From NCBI GenBank assembly GCA_027924585.1, contig BSBM01003398.1:62001-126000 (forward strand): DNA of 64,000 nucleotides, in the 5' to 3' direction. The position numbers were made by a program, and so were the translations under genes. How positions within the stretch are numbered: the first letter of the stretch is position 1; every line of letters begins with the position of its first letter. The DNA is from Larix kaempferi (Eukaryota > Streptophyta > Pinopsida > Pinales > Pinaceae). The notes under the pieces are model-generated. The model did not search any database. It worked only from the letters and a program-made list of their open reading frames with translations, and had not been told where the DNA came from. Below, in pieces: positions 23,608-34,283 of this stretch.

Positions 23608-23634
23608 CAAGCGCTCTCTCCCTTAGAGCACTTG
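23608..23634 (+). other. Conserved hairpin just upstream of the E1 3' LTR (PPT region)
   Basis: CAAGCGCTCT, 7-nt loop, AGAGCACTTG pairs at 9 of 10 positions and ends 17 bp before the 3' LTR. The same block (agattctgaggttctcaagc.. cacttgtcccag.tggagccaga) precedes the 3' LTR of E2 and E3. No canonical polypurine tract is present; ggagccaga is the only purine-rich stretch. Confidence 0.55.
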
Positions 23635-23651
23635 TCCCAGCTGGAGCCAGA

Positions 23652-26600
23652 TGTTATCACACCATAGTAGCAGGGCTACTATTCTTGTACAGCAGATATC
23701 TGCACATTCCAGAGCTTCATTTATTCCAGAGCATGGCTATATATATTGGATCACTCGTGATCAGAGCAGTACATTATTCAGATATTGTATGACCTTGTGT
23801 CAAGGCTGAGCCTAGATAGTTCAGATTTGATGACTGATGTGACCACTTATCCCATTACAGTTTCAGTTCAGTGCCTAGAGATGTACTTCAGCAGTGTTTC
23901 AGATGATGCATGATGATTGCTATTATGATGATGTTGTATGATCTATGGATATGTTCTCACTGACTATGGATTATTAGCTTGTTGATTTAGTCATGATTAT
24001 AGCATGTGCTTGGTATATTATTCCTGATGTGGCAAACTACTTAAAATGAACTGTAAATCATAAAATGGACAATTGCTTGCACTTTTAGGTCATTTAACAA
24101 AACTTACTGGTATCTCACCTTACATAGACATGGTCTTTCCCGACACCAGTTGTCTGCTAGTGTAGGCTCCATACTCACTTATCTCCATCCATACATGACC
24201 TTCCTGTTTGACTTTAAACCCTGACTTGTCTTATTTGACTTTCTGATACTGAGGACTTCCCCATTTTTCTACCTCTGTGTTTGGACCGCATCCCTGTTTA
24301 TTCAGTGTCTCGGCTCTAAGTTGGTGACAGAACTTGCCTTTGGTGAGTTGGATTGTAGGCCTAAATCATTCTGGTCGGTTGTCCCGATGTTTGGCATTGG
24401 CTCGAACTCCCCCTAGTCACTTGAGATGTTGTTGGCTAAAACTGAAAGCTCATGTTCTACCTGTGGAAACTAAATAAATTCGCCCATGGAAACAAAAAAG
24501 GGCAAGAGCAATGAAAAGCTAAAAATACTCCTCGAAGAGTATAAGAAAGGTCCAAAAAAGCAATAGTTCTTAAAAGCTATATATAAACAATTGCTGACCT
24601 TGTGAATATATAAAAAAACATGCCCTGGATGCAAGCTGCAACTAGTTGTGCTTCTCAGCACATCTGAAATCCGAAGGGTTATGTAGGCCAAAAAGGCCAT
24701 GGAAATAAATTTAATGATCCTAATGAACTTGGATCAACTTGATGTAGACATGATGCCTAAGTTGAATAAGCACTCTCTAAACAACTTATCCATTTGTGAG
24801 GCACAGCCATCCCCCGTGTTCTTTTGTCCAGCACAGAGTTTGTAGCTTCCCCCTTCTCCCAGTCCAAAGTATTTTTGAGTTAAGTTAGACAAGTCAAACC
24901 CTTGGCCTAACCTTGCTCCTAGCCTTCATCCTTCACTAGCAGTTTGACCATGTCCAATAGGTAAGTTTGTCATTTGAACTAGGGTGCAAGTAATTTTATA
25001 TAATCACGGAATATGTTAACTTGATTAATGCCACTGAATGGAATTTATACTTTGAGCTTAGCTATGAAGTGATTAAAGAAGCATTGTCTTAGTCTACTGA
25101 TGTGATTTATCCTTGATTATATATATTCTTGGGATCCGTGATGATGTGGACCATGTATGATGATTATTGGTGATGATTTATGGTCCCACATGTTTGATGA
25201 TGATATCATATGATGGACATATGATACAGATGATGTTTGATCCAGTTCAGCAGGTTATTATTATTACAGATCAGCAGATTATACATTGTCCATATATGGT
25301 GGACCCTACAGCTGGCCCATTAGGGCAACCCAGGGTGTATGAGTACTCATTCCTAGTGGATTTGGGTCTTCTGGATCCATTGAGACACTTATCTTTCAGT
25401 TCCGGGCACTTCTGACAGTGATTGATGCAGTTTTACACTTGTTGACCAGATTTGGGGCTGATTTCCCAGCCTGAGCAGCAGGGGCCCCGAGAGGCCAGTT
25501 CACCTAGGGCGCTGATGATGGAGGGGGTGGTCCAGCCACTTGTTATTACCATTTATCCCCCCTCCCGGAGAGCCTGGTGGGCTCAGATGGACAGCGCTAG
25601 CACCCTAGGAGGCAGTTTTGGCACTTTCACAGTTCCTGAGGCAGTTAAAAAATGGGATAAAGTGGTCACTGAGGAAATCGATTTGGGCAATTGAGGCAAG
25701 GTTTTGGCATTTGGTTTTCACAGAGGTCTTCCAGGTTGATCTCACTATTTTCCAGTCATTTTTCACCATGTGGGTATCTCCAGATTGATCACAGGAGGAC
25801 ATTTACTGCTCGACTGTCATGGATTCTGAGGACAGTTTTGGTCATTATTATCATATTGGACATATTTTTATTATTTCATTGTGCCTTGGGGTGAGCTAGC
25901 AAGGATTTATACCTCCTAGCCCCACCATGTGCTTATTTTATCATGTCCTAGTCATCATGAGGTGGATTATTGTACTTTATACCCCTCTTGTGGGATGACG
26001 TCACCCTCTATTGTACCATTTAGTGAGGGCGCTATTGTTATGTTGAGTGATCCATGTGATATATGGTTATGATTTGTTATTAGCCATTGATTATGTTGTG
26101 AGATCTTTTAATCTCAACCACTCATTTCAAAAAGTGGTTTTGAGATCTAGGGTTTTGGTCTTTATTATCCTATATAAGGAGGAGACCCCCTCATTGTAAA
26201 ATTCATCTAGAGATTTTTGGCTCTTGGCTCTTGGAATAAAATTTCTATCTTTTGGAGTACATGCTTGGATTGGAGTGGATGTTGGTTGTTTCGATTGTAA
26301 ATGCTATTGTCCATTGCACTGGAGGATCTTTTGTAGCTATCTTGCGTATTTGCCATACTTTATTTGCAGGTTGAGAGGGCGACTTTGACAAGTGCGAATT
26401 GGTGGGGAGGCTTGCCCTTCAAGCTTGGAAGAAGTCGTTTTGGGTTTGACAGGGAGTGGTTTTGCCTTTGTGTCAACTATTCTATGTTTTTCTCTCTCTT
26501 GTTTGCATCTACCTTCAATTTGTTAAACTAATTGATGCTTTGCTCCTTGGCTTGACAGGTTAGAGGGAATCTCATGTGGCTTGGAAAAATCGATTTGGCA

Positions 26601-28138
26601 AGAGGGCTTCAACAATCTCCATTTGATCTTTGGCAAAGCAATCCTCGTCTCAACTAGCATTCATCTCTTCATCCAGGTATGTCCCAAGAGGTATGATTTT
26701 CTCTTCCTTGAATCTTCCATAATTTCTAGATCATAAAAACCCTAATGAAATTAAAACCCTTGTTTTTGGTATTTCTTAGATCTACTTAGATCTAGCCCTC
26801 CTTTTGAAAAGATATTGAAAACCCACCTCTATAGCATCCACCCCTAGTTGGATCTATAGTTTGGTGGTGATTGGCTAAGAATTGACCCATTTTCTAAGAC
26901 AAAAAGCTCTCCTTGACCCAAGTCGCACTTCCTAGAGAGAGGCTTGTTGGGCTAGATCTAGCACATGGGTATGTAAGATCCCGCTTGAATTGACAACTAG
27001 ACACTTGATAACACATACCCATATCCTTACTTTGGTGAAAACTACCTTGTGGACATCTCTCCATGTTTTGAGGGGTTGAAACCCCCCTTTGACCTCATTG
27101 GTAACTTAAAACTTAGATCTACTAAGATCTACCCATTGGATTCACTTGAAACTTTGAACATGCATAGATCGGGGTATTAGCATCCTGGATCTACATTTTG
27201 GTGGCCATTGGACTTGGTTTGGTCCACCAAAACCACTTTTTGCCTCTCCTTGAGAAAGTCGCACCCCTTGGGAATTTTGAGTTGGACCACTTCTAGGAAG
27301 TGGGTGTTGGAGATTTTTGTGGATTTGGATTGCTCATGCCTTGAAACCTAGGTCTAGACTATCCTTTTGTCCCGATCCACCTTGGGGATTGCATTCCTTG
27401 TTTTAAGGGATTGTGGTCCACTTTTGGTCATTACCTAAAAACCTAGATCTAGTAAGATCCAACCATTGGATCTCATCCAAACCACTTGACTTGGCTTCTA
27501 GGTGTCCCGATCTACACTTTGACATCCTTCTTGACCCCATTAGCCCATCCAACAAGGCACTAGTCCTTCTCCAAGCAAGGCGCACTTCTTGGGATTAGTG
27601 TCAAACCCTAGATCTAACACATGGGTAACCCTAGAACCAACTCTAACTTGTAGATCTAACCTAGATCTAGCCTATAGTACCATCTTCACACTTAGCTTCA
27701 CCTTGTGGGCCCACTTAAAACCATTTCACACTTCCCAAGGCAATAAGACCCACTTGTATAAACACATGGTACTATACTTAATAATCATACCCAATCAAGT
27801 GGCCTAAACCATACATAGGTTGAAACACTAACTATCCTTGTACCACCTTCAACCATGCCCTAAACATTAGGTCCACTTAGACTTGCATTGGTTTCCGTAA
27901 CTCATCATTCATTCACCTTTGAAACCTTTGCTCGGGTCCAATCAACTGCGATTGGGGTATAGGGTCTCCCCCTTGGTCTAGTTATACCTTGACCTAAAGC
28001 GAAGAGTGCCTCGGTTGACGTGACTCCCACATTGCATTGGGAACCGTGGCATCTCTTAGGTCACCTCTTTAGTTGCCTAACTCCTCTACCGTCCCGGATG
28101 GGATACCTTTAGGGGCAACTACAAGTTGTGTGATAACA
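23652..28138 (+). repeat. E1 3' LTR
   Basis: 4487 bp, almost identical to 15107-19594. The TATA box is at 26171-26179 and AATAAA at 26235-26240. Differences seen include agctatatct versus agctatatat and a 1-bp deletion at caacaatctcc. Confidence 0.95.
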
Positions 28139-28620
28139 CTGCCCTAGGTCCACTTGACTCATTATTCAACCATTTCCCTGGGCAGTTCATTATAGCACAT
28201 CACTTCTATTTTTACAGCTCCCTTAATCATTTCAGCCATACAATCCCTTGTTACAATCTTGGTCTTTAACTATTTCCAATTGCTGGTCACTTGTCTCATC
28301 ACTCTCATTTTACTGCTTGTGTCCATTTATTGGCTGAAATCAAACACGAGGAGCTCATTTACACTCACTCCTTGCTTCCGTCTCTCATCTTTCTGTGTTT
28401 GGGTGTATTTGTTGTCTCTCAACCATCACTGGTTGAGCAGGGTCTCCCCCTTGACTTGGCCAAGTGCCTCGTCTAAAGTGACAGTAGCCTTGTTCAGTGT
28501 GACTTCCGTTCATTTGAGCGTAGGACTTGGCTATTGCCGGTCACACCTTCCTAGTTGTCTCCTCTACCGTCCCTATTGGGATATCCACCACAAACAGCTA
28601 GAGATTGTGTGATAACATTT

Positions 28621-28637
28621 TGGCGCCGTTGCCGGGG
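28621..28637 (+). other. Primer-binding site of E2, tRNA-Asp type
   Basis: TGGCGCCGTTGCCGGGG, three bases after the E2 5' LTR end at 28617. Perfect match to tRNA-Asp. Confidence 0.9.
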
Positions 28638-28826
28638 AGGTAGAGGCCTACCCGTGTCTGTGTTTGAGTATGAGTTTTCACTTGCCCTTTTGCCTCTATC
28701 ACCGCATCATAACTTAAAACTCACTTGGTTGATTTTGTCTTACTTAATTTTATAGTCAACACATTTTGTTCACTGACCACTTCTCCCCTCACGACATTCC
28801 AGCTTCGGTGAGCAAGGTACCCCGCT

Positions 28827-28870
28827 CACCTGGCGACTCCACCCCGTGGCTCCACTCGAGGCCGAACCCA
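28827..28870 (+). other. Conserved leader block of E2, candidate packaging signal
   Basis: cacctggcgactcc, then ccgtggctcc, then actcgaggccga. It is positioned and worded as in E1, E3 and E4 between PBS and gag start. The inference rests on conservation and position. Confidence 0.4.
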
Positions 28871-31800
28871 TCCATATAACCTTCGCAGCATTGAGCGTTC
28901 TGACGCATCACATAGCACACCCATCACGTACGCCAGACGAAACCTTGGTGAGCACTCACCTAGCTTGTTCTGGCAGGCAGTCAGTTCTATAGCCTCACCC
29001 TCTGTAGTAGTGCCACCCCCTTCCATTCCTCAACCGAACCATAACCCAATGGCCAATGTCAACCCAGGCGCACGTGCTTTCGACCGTATGGCTAGAGCCT
29101 CACCTTTTGACTTTGCCCAGATTCAGGGTGCTCCCCACGATATGCCTAATAAATACTTTGAGAAGATTCCTAAATTCAGTGGGAGCACTGCTATCACCAT
29201 AGAAGATCATGTCAAATCCGTGTGGCAACACATGGAGGCCTACGGGGCCAATGACGAAGATGTATTCATGAGAGGCCTCTTTATGTCACTCGAGGGCGAT
29301 GCCCGCAAGTGGTTTAACTGACTAGCCGCCTGATTAGTCACTGGTTACGATGATTTCGTAACTAAACTCAATGTTCAGTGGTCAGTCAACCTAGATGGCA
29401 AGTATCTACTCAGCCAACTAGCAGGGATAAAGAAGAAAGAAAATGAAACCACTTATGAATTTAATATCAGATTTGATAAGGTGGTAGCTCAGATACTTGA
29501 AATTATCCGCCCGTCGGATCCTGCCATCCTAATACATTACTTGGACTCATTCGAAGGATGGCTAGGATACCATCTTAAAGACAAAGAGCCTACGACCCTT
29601 AAGATTGCCCAAGACAATGCCCACAAGGCTGAGGCCAACGCAGCATCTATGGGCAAACAAAACTTCTTCGACACCCACGCTCCTTCATCGTCTCGGACTG
29701 ATTCCCGAGCCCGCAAGGGCAAGGAGCCTCTAAAAGAAAACACATAATCAACAAACATGGATGATATGAAGGAGATGATCAAAACCCTCACCCTGTTGAC
29801 GAGGGACCTATCCAAAAGTAGGGACTCAGATAGGTACAAAGCTCCGTATGGCCCCAAGCCATATTGGAACCAGAATAGGAGACCCATAACTGAGGAAAAC
29901 AAGAGACCTCCTATACCTACTGATACCCCTGACACTTCGGCCATCCACTGGTGTGACAAATGCCAAGACGAACACCCAGAGGATGAGTGTACCTATGTTG
30001 AGCCTGAAGAACTAGCAGAAAATATCAACTTCGTTGATGACGTGGCTTTTGACTTAGATTTTGGCAGGATCCTCATTGAGGAGGATGTTGAAGAAGAAGA
30101 CATTCAGACTGTAGGCCCCTCTTGTCTACCCGTTCATCCTTATGTCAATGACTCCCAACAGATTAATATCTATAAGAGACATAGAGATGAACCCAGGACC
30201 GCACCCTTCACAGAGGGGCACGAGGTCCCTCGTCCGGTCCTCGGTATCAGCCCTCACCCATCTTACGATCCTTTTGGGTAGACCCTAGAGCTTGAGAAGG
30301 AGTTGGCCAAGATAACGCAAACCATCCCCTTGATTGAGCTAGCCAAGCTTCCCTCGGTCCGGAGGCAGATTACTAATTTCCTAAACAGCATCCCTGTAGA
30401 GAGGAGCCCATTGGATACCCCTGCAGACACCTCTTGTTCTTTAGATATTACTCATGAGGAGGAGGCTGGCACAGAGGACCCCCCGGTATCCATTCACACT
30501 ACCATTTACGAGAGGAAGAGTGGAGGGCACCAGCGTTTCTACCTGACCCTCCGTATACAAGGCACGTTGTAGCACAACTGTATGTTGGACTCGGGGGCCT
30601 CCATGAATGTTATGCCTCTGCAGGCTATGAAAGCCATGGGCCTGGAGGCCACTCGTCCCTATGGAAATGTGTGTGGAATAGACTCTAAACAAGTTCCAGC
30701 TCATGGGTTGATCAAGAACTTGAGAGCAGATCTTTTCTCGTGCTTAGATATCTCCACCCTCATGGACTTAGTGGTGATTGACCTTCCGCCTATCTATGGC
30801 ATGCTCCTGTCCAGGAAGTGGGCTGTCGGATTAAGAGGGCACCTCCAAATGGACTTATCTTACGCCTCGATCCCTGACCCTAATGGGGTCTTGGTGAGAG
30901 TGTACAAGGAGCCCTTCTATGAGGGGCACTTTGAGGGCATGGAGGATGCCTTACGAAGAACTTACGGGGGTTGTGAACCAAGCCAAGAAGGGATGTTCAT
31001 GGCTTTCGGTGATGATAGGGAAGACATAGATGATGAGGCAGACTTGGGACATGCACTGGACAGATGGATCCCTATTCCCACGTCTCCCTCACCACAAGAG
31101 CATTCTGATGGAGAGGACATGCAGGGACTCACCCACGACCATCCTGAGGGCGAGCTAGCATCTGCCCCTGACGAGCCTAAGCCTATGGGGATAGAGGAGG
31201 AGTTCCCTACAAATCACTCTTATCCCCCAAGCCTTCGACAGCAGCTAGCTCTGCTATATCTAAACGATTACACTATCACCGAGGATGACGAGTCAAAGTT
31301 CTCGCTGCCGGATGAGTTGAGGGCATTCACACGCACCTTCCCTGCTTATAACGAGGAAGATCATGAGATGGAAGAGCGTGGTGAAGACACTCCCCCTCCC
31401 CTGGAGGATTGGGAAGTGAGGGGTATCCCTCCGGCAGAGGAAAGAAGCTTTAGGTCTATTCCCGAGATGTTGGCCCTGATCAACGATGACGTTGCTAGAT
31501 AGGCCAGAGCATCTCCCCCACACTACCTTGTTGAGGGGCCTCCTCCCCACGATCTCCCTGAGGAAGAGAGTGACGAGTCTGACTGGAGTTTCTTTCCCCT
31601 TCCCTTTGTCCCCAGGAGTGAGGCTGGAAGTGTTGCGTCTGAGCAAGTGTTCCTAGAGGAGTTCTCTCTTCCCGAGAACATCCCGAGAGAGTTTGAGTCG
31701 GGTGCCATAGATACCCCACCTCCCTCCTAGCGCCCTTTCCAGTTCCCGAGCTTCCTTATGCCTACAGAGATCCCAGTCCCATCTGGAGAGGGATCAAGCA

Positions 31801-31912
31801 CTCATCCCACCTCGACACCTTCCACCCTGCCTTCCATGCATACGTCCACCCACAGCCTGTCGGCCCATCCCCCCGATTTTTGGACCGTCAGTGAGACAAA
31901 GATACATACAAC

Positions 31913-33325
31913 CAAAGTTTGAAAAATCGAAATCGGACTCGGAATCGGTCGAGGGTCAACTCGGAATCGGAATCGGAATCGGTAATGAATCGGTCATAAA
32001 TCGACCGATTTGAATTTAATGAATTGGTTTACTCAAAAATACATAAAATATTTAAATTTTAAAGAAAAACAACATTTTCAAGATTTTAGGACTGTTGTTA
32101 TGACCTAGAACTGTTGTTTGAAGGCCAAAGAGCACCTTTACTTGTTGTTTAGGGCTGCTTTCATCCACAGTACTACTCACAATTTATTTTTAGCCTCTAA
32201 GGTGATTTTCATGACTTTTTACTGCTACAAAGGTCATAACAGGCACATGTTTGCTTCAAAATTTTTGTACAAGGGTTTGAACAGCTTCAACCTAAGTTGC
32301 ATGAAATGGGGAAACGAGGACGAAACGGAGAAACTTCGAAACAAGGGAAACGTGACCCCCAAAATTGTGAAAATGAGGAAATGCAATATATATATATATA
32401 TATATATTACTAAATTAGCAAAGACATTTACAAAAATGAATGTGAAATATAAATCATCAATCATACATGTCAACGAATCATTGCCTATATTGGGATCCTA
32501 TTCATCAATAGCACCCTATGCGTCCCTCCTCTGGGCTCTAGCCCTTGCCTCTAACTCGAATTTCAAAGTTGATCCTCCAAGGACATTAGTCAACGACTCA
32601 ACACACTACAATTTTGATGAAACTTCCTAATCCAATCGCTAAAATAATGTAGAAAAAGCTTTCGATGCTTGATAAGTGATTTTGCATGAGTGAAGAGTAC
32701 ATTTTTATTAAGGTCATGACAGAGGAATTCAACAATCAACACCACCAACATCAAGGTAGATATAGGGGTTGATGTGCTTGATTAAATGCCAATTCCATAC
32801 CCTCATACATGATGGAATCTGGTGGAAACCTTGCAATCCTAAAATCCTGAAAACTATTAAGTCTGATGAATTTTGAATGGGATCTAAAAATCTACTTTTT
32901 GCATATGAAGTCCGATGAAGTTGGAACCACTCTCAAACATCCTGAAACAATTAATGGTAATGTTAAAAATTTAAGTAAAAGGATGGAAAATAAAAGATAA
33001 GGAGAATGTCACTTTTACTTACATTACCATTAGTATTACCAAGTACTACAGCACCATGGGGATATAGGTTAAAAATTCAAAAAAAATTTAAAAAAAACCA
33101 TTTTTTAATGGCCCACAGACCCACACCAAAAAATCGGCCGATTTTTGTCAAAAATCGGTGGACCAGACCGGTCCGGTACTGAACCGGCCGATTTGATACC
33201 GAATCGGCTGGTTCGGTACCAAACCAGTCCTCCGATCCGATTTGGAGACCGGTTTGAACCGATCTTGCCTTAAATCGGTGAATCGGCCGATTCCGATTCC
33301 GATTTCACCAATTTTTAAAACACAG
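31913..33325. mobile_element. Non-autonomous hAT-like DNA transposon, 1413 bp
   Basis: It is flanked by 8-bp direct repeats catacaac (31905-31912 and 33326-33333), the duplication length of hAT elements. Imperfect terminal inverted repeats CAAAGTTTGAAAAATCG / CTGTGTTTTAAAAATTGG and many subterminal aatcgg / ccgatt repeats mark the ends. Removing it plus one target copy restores the E2 frame exactly. The open frames inside, the longest about 170 codons, show no transposase motif. Confidence 0.8.
32386..32407. repeat. (AT)11 microsatellite
   Basis: Eleven uninterrupted AT units inside the hAT-like element. Confidence 0.9.
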
Positions 33326-33807
33326 CATACAACACATCCCACACCCCTTGGTCCCCGAGCCATCCCTTCCCCCGAAAGGGAAGCACCTCGGGAGGTTTTG
33401 ATCGGAGAGGTAGCGATTCCCCTCGACGGGGAATCCCACCATTTTGTCTCAGATGTTAGCCGTAGAGACCTCCATCCCGGTCAGGACGGAAACACAGAAG
33501 TGTCACTGTTCCGGGACATAAATGTTGACCCGACCTCGGTCAACAGGAGGACCTTCGCTGTGGATGACCAGGTTGTCATGCCTCACCACGCCTTTTTCCA
33601 CATGGTTGGCAACCATACACATCTTCTTGTGGACCCCTTCCGGATTGATGTCCATCATGATGACTCGTACTTGCTATCTACCGAGGACGGGCACTACTTC
33701 TCGGTCCCTGTGAGTGGTCATTTGCTCTAGGAGTATGTCCCCGGGTTCACCCGGAGAGATATTCCTTGATCGAGCCTTGAGCCTCCCCTCTCATTTTTGC
33801 GGCTAAT

Positions 33808-33820
33808 AAGCTCTCGAGAG
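33808..33820 (+). other. Short palindrome after the E2 frame
   Basis: aagCTCTCGAGAG in the context ctaataagctc. It occupies the place of AAGCTCACTTGAGC in E1 and E3. The sequence differs but the ability to form a small stem is kept. Confidence 0.4.
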
Positions 33821-34239
33821 AAGCAGCTGGTTATCCCTCATCTTTAATTGACCACCGGTTGACCTTTTTGTCTTGTTTTCACCTTGAGTTTACTTCGCGC
33901 TTTCTGCTTTTCTTTTCACATTTTGGCGTCTTTTCTTTTTGTACCATAGTTTCCATTCAGTTTCTTTTTCTTTACGCCTCTTGTGTTGGCCTTATAAAAC
34001 TAAATGTTGTAGAGTTAATTTATTTGATATATCATTATTTTCAGCATTGTCATTTTGTTTATTTATCTGGATTACTATACATGTATATTGTGCGGCCTAA
34101 CATGTGGTCTGCAGAGATTGGTATAGCGTCTGCATTTTATAGGACTAGGTACATATTGATGATGATGTAGAGAGCATGCTGGTGCATGTACGTTGATGAT
34201 GATGAGGGGGGTGCTACGAACCAGAGATTCTGTGGTTCT

Positions 34240-34266
34240 CAAGCACTCTCTCCCTTAGAGCACTTG
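34240..34266 (+). other. Conserved hairpin upstream of the E2 3' LTR
   Basis: CAAGCACTCT, 7-nt loop, AGAGCACTTG with 8 of 10 pairs, followed by tcccaaatggagccaga and then the LTR. It corresponds to the E1 and E3 hairpins. Confidence 0.5.
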
Positions 34267-34283
34267 TCCCAAATGGAGCCAGA

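Larger units (their letters stand above)
15107..28138 (+). mobile_element. E1: young, apparently intact non-autonomous Gag-Pro-GPY LTR retrotransposon
   Basis: It is 13,032 bp long with a perfect 5-bp target duplication ctgcc (15102-15106 and 28139-28143). LTRs are 4488 and 4487 bp with 10-bp terminal inverted repeats TGTTATCACA/TGTGATAACA. The internal region is only about 4.06 kb: tRNA-Asp PBS, leader, one uninterrupted frame, and a 3' region with conserved hairpins. I noted only about ten differences between the LTRs (nine substitutions and one 1-bp indel), so insertion was very recent. It encodes no RT, RNase H or integrase core and must have been mobilised in trans. It is nested 474 bp from the 3' end of the E2 5' LTR. 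Confidence 0.95.
11598..28617 (+). repeat. E2 5' LTR (split by E1)
   Basis: Segments 11598-15106 and 28144-28617 join at ctgcc into the continuous order seen in the 3' LTR at about 37789-37797 (cttgctgccctaggt). This intact counterpart acts as an empty-site control for the E1 insertion. Confidence 0.92.
29049..33769 (+). pseudogene. Decayed Gag-protease-GPY frame of E2
   Basis: It starts at ATG 29049 and stays in one frame, broken only by in-frame stops at 29319, 29331, 29745, 30279, 30570, 31500, 31728 and 33728, plus the hAT-like insertion. Subtracting the insertion and one target copy (1421 bp) restores register, so there is no net frameshift. Gag domain (NKYFEKIPKFSG, LEGDARKWFN), a Cys/His cluster CDKCQDEHPEDEC (one residue short of a standard zinc knuckle), and a protease with intact DSGAS at 30588 are recognisable. 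The tail after 33333 (VNRRTFAVDDQVVMPHHAFF, then DPFRIDV) is the most diverged GPY-like version. Several stops are explicable by C-to-T change, as expected for methylated plant DNA. It encodes no RT or integrase core. Confidence 0.85.

Noticed and set aside
28259-28612. 117-codon open frame at the end of the E2 5' LTR (also 37907-38191)
   Set aside because: It lies in LTR sequence, is open at different lengths in the two copies, and has a hydrophobic but featureless translation.
32118-32630. 170-codon open frame inside the hAT-like element
   Set aside because: It spans the (AT)11 tract, is overlapped by an opposite open frame, and has no transposase motif.
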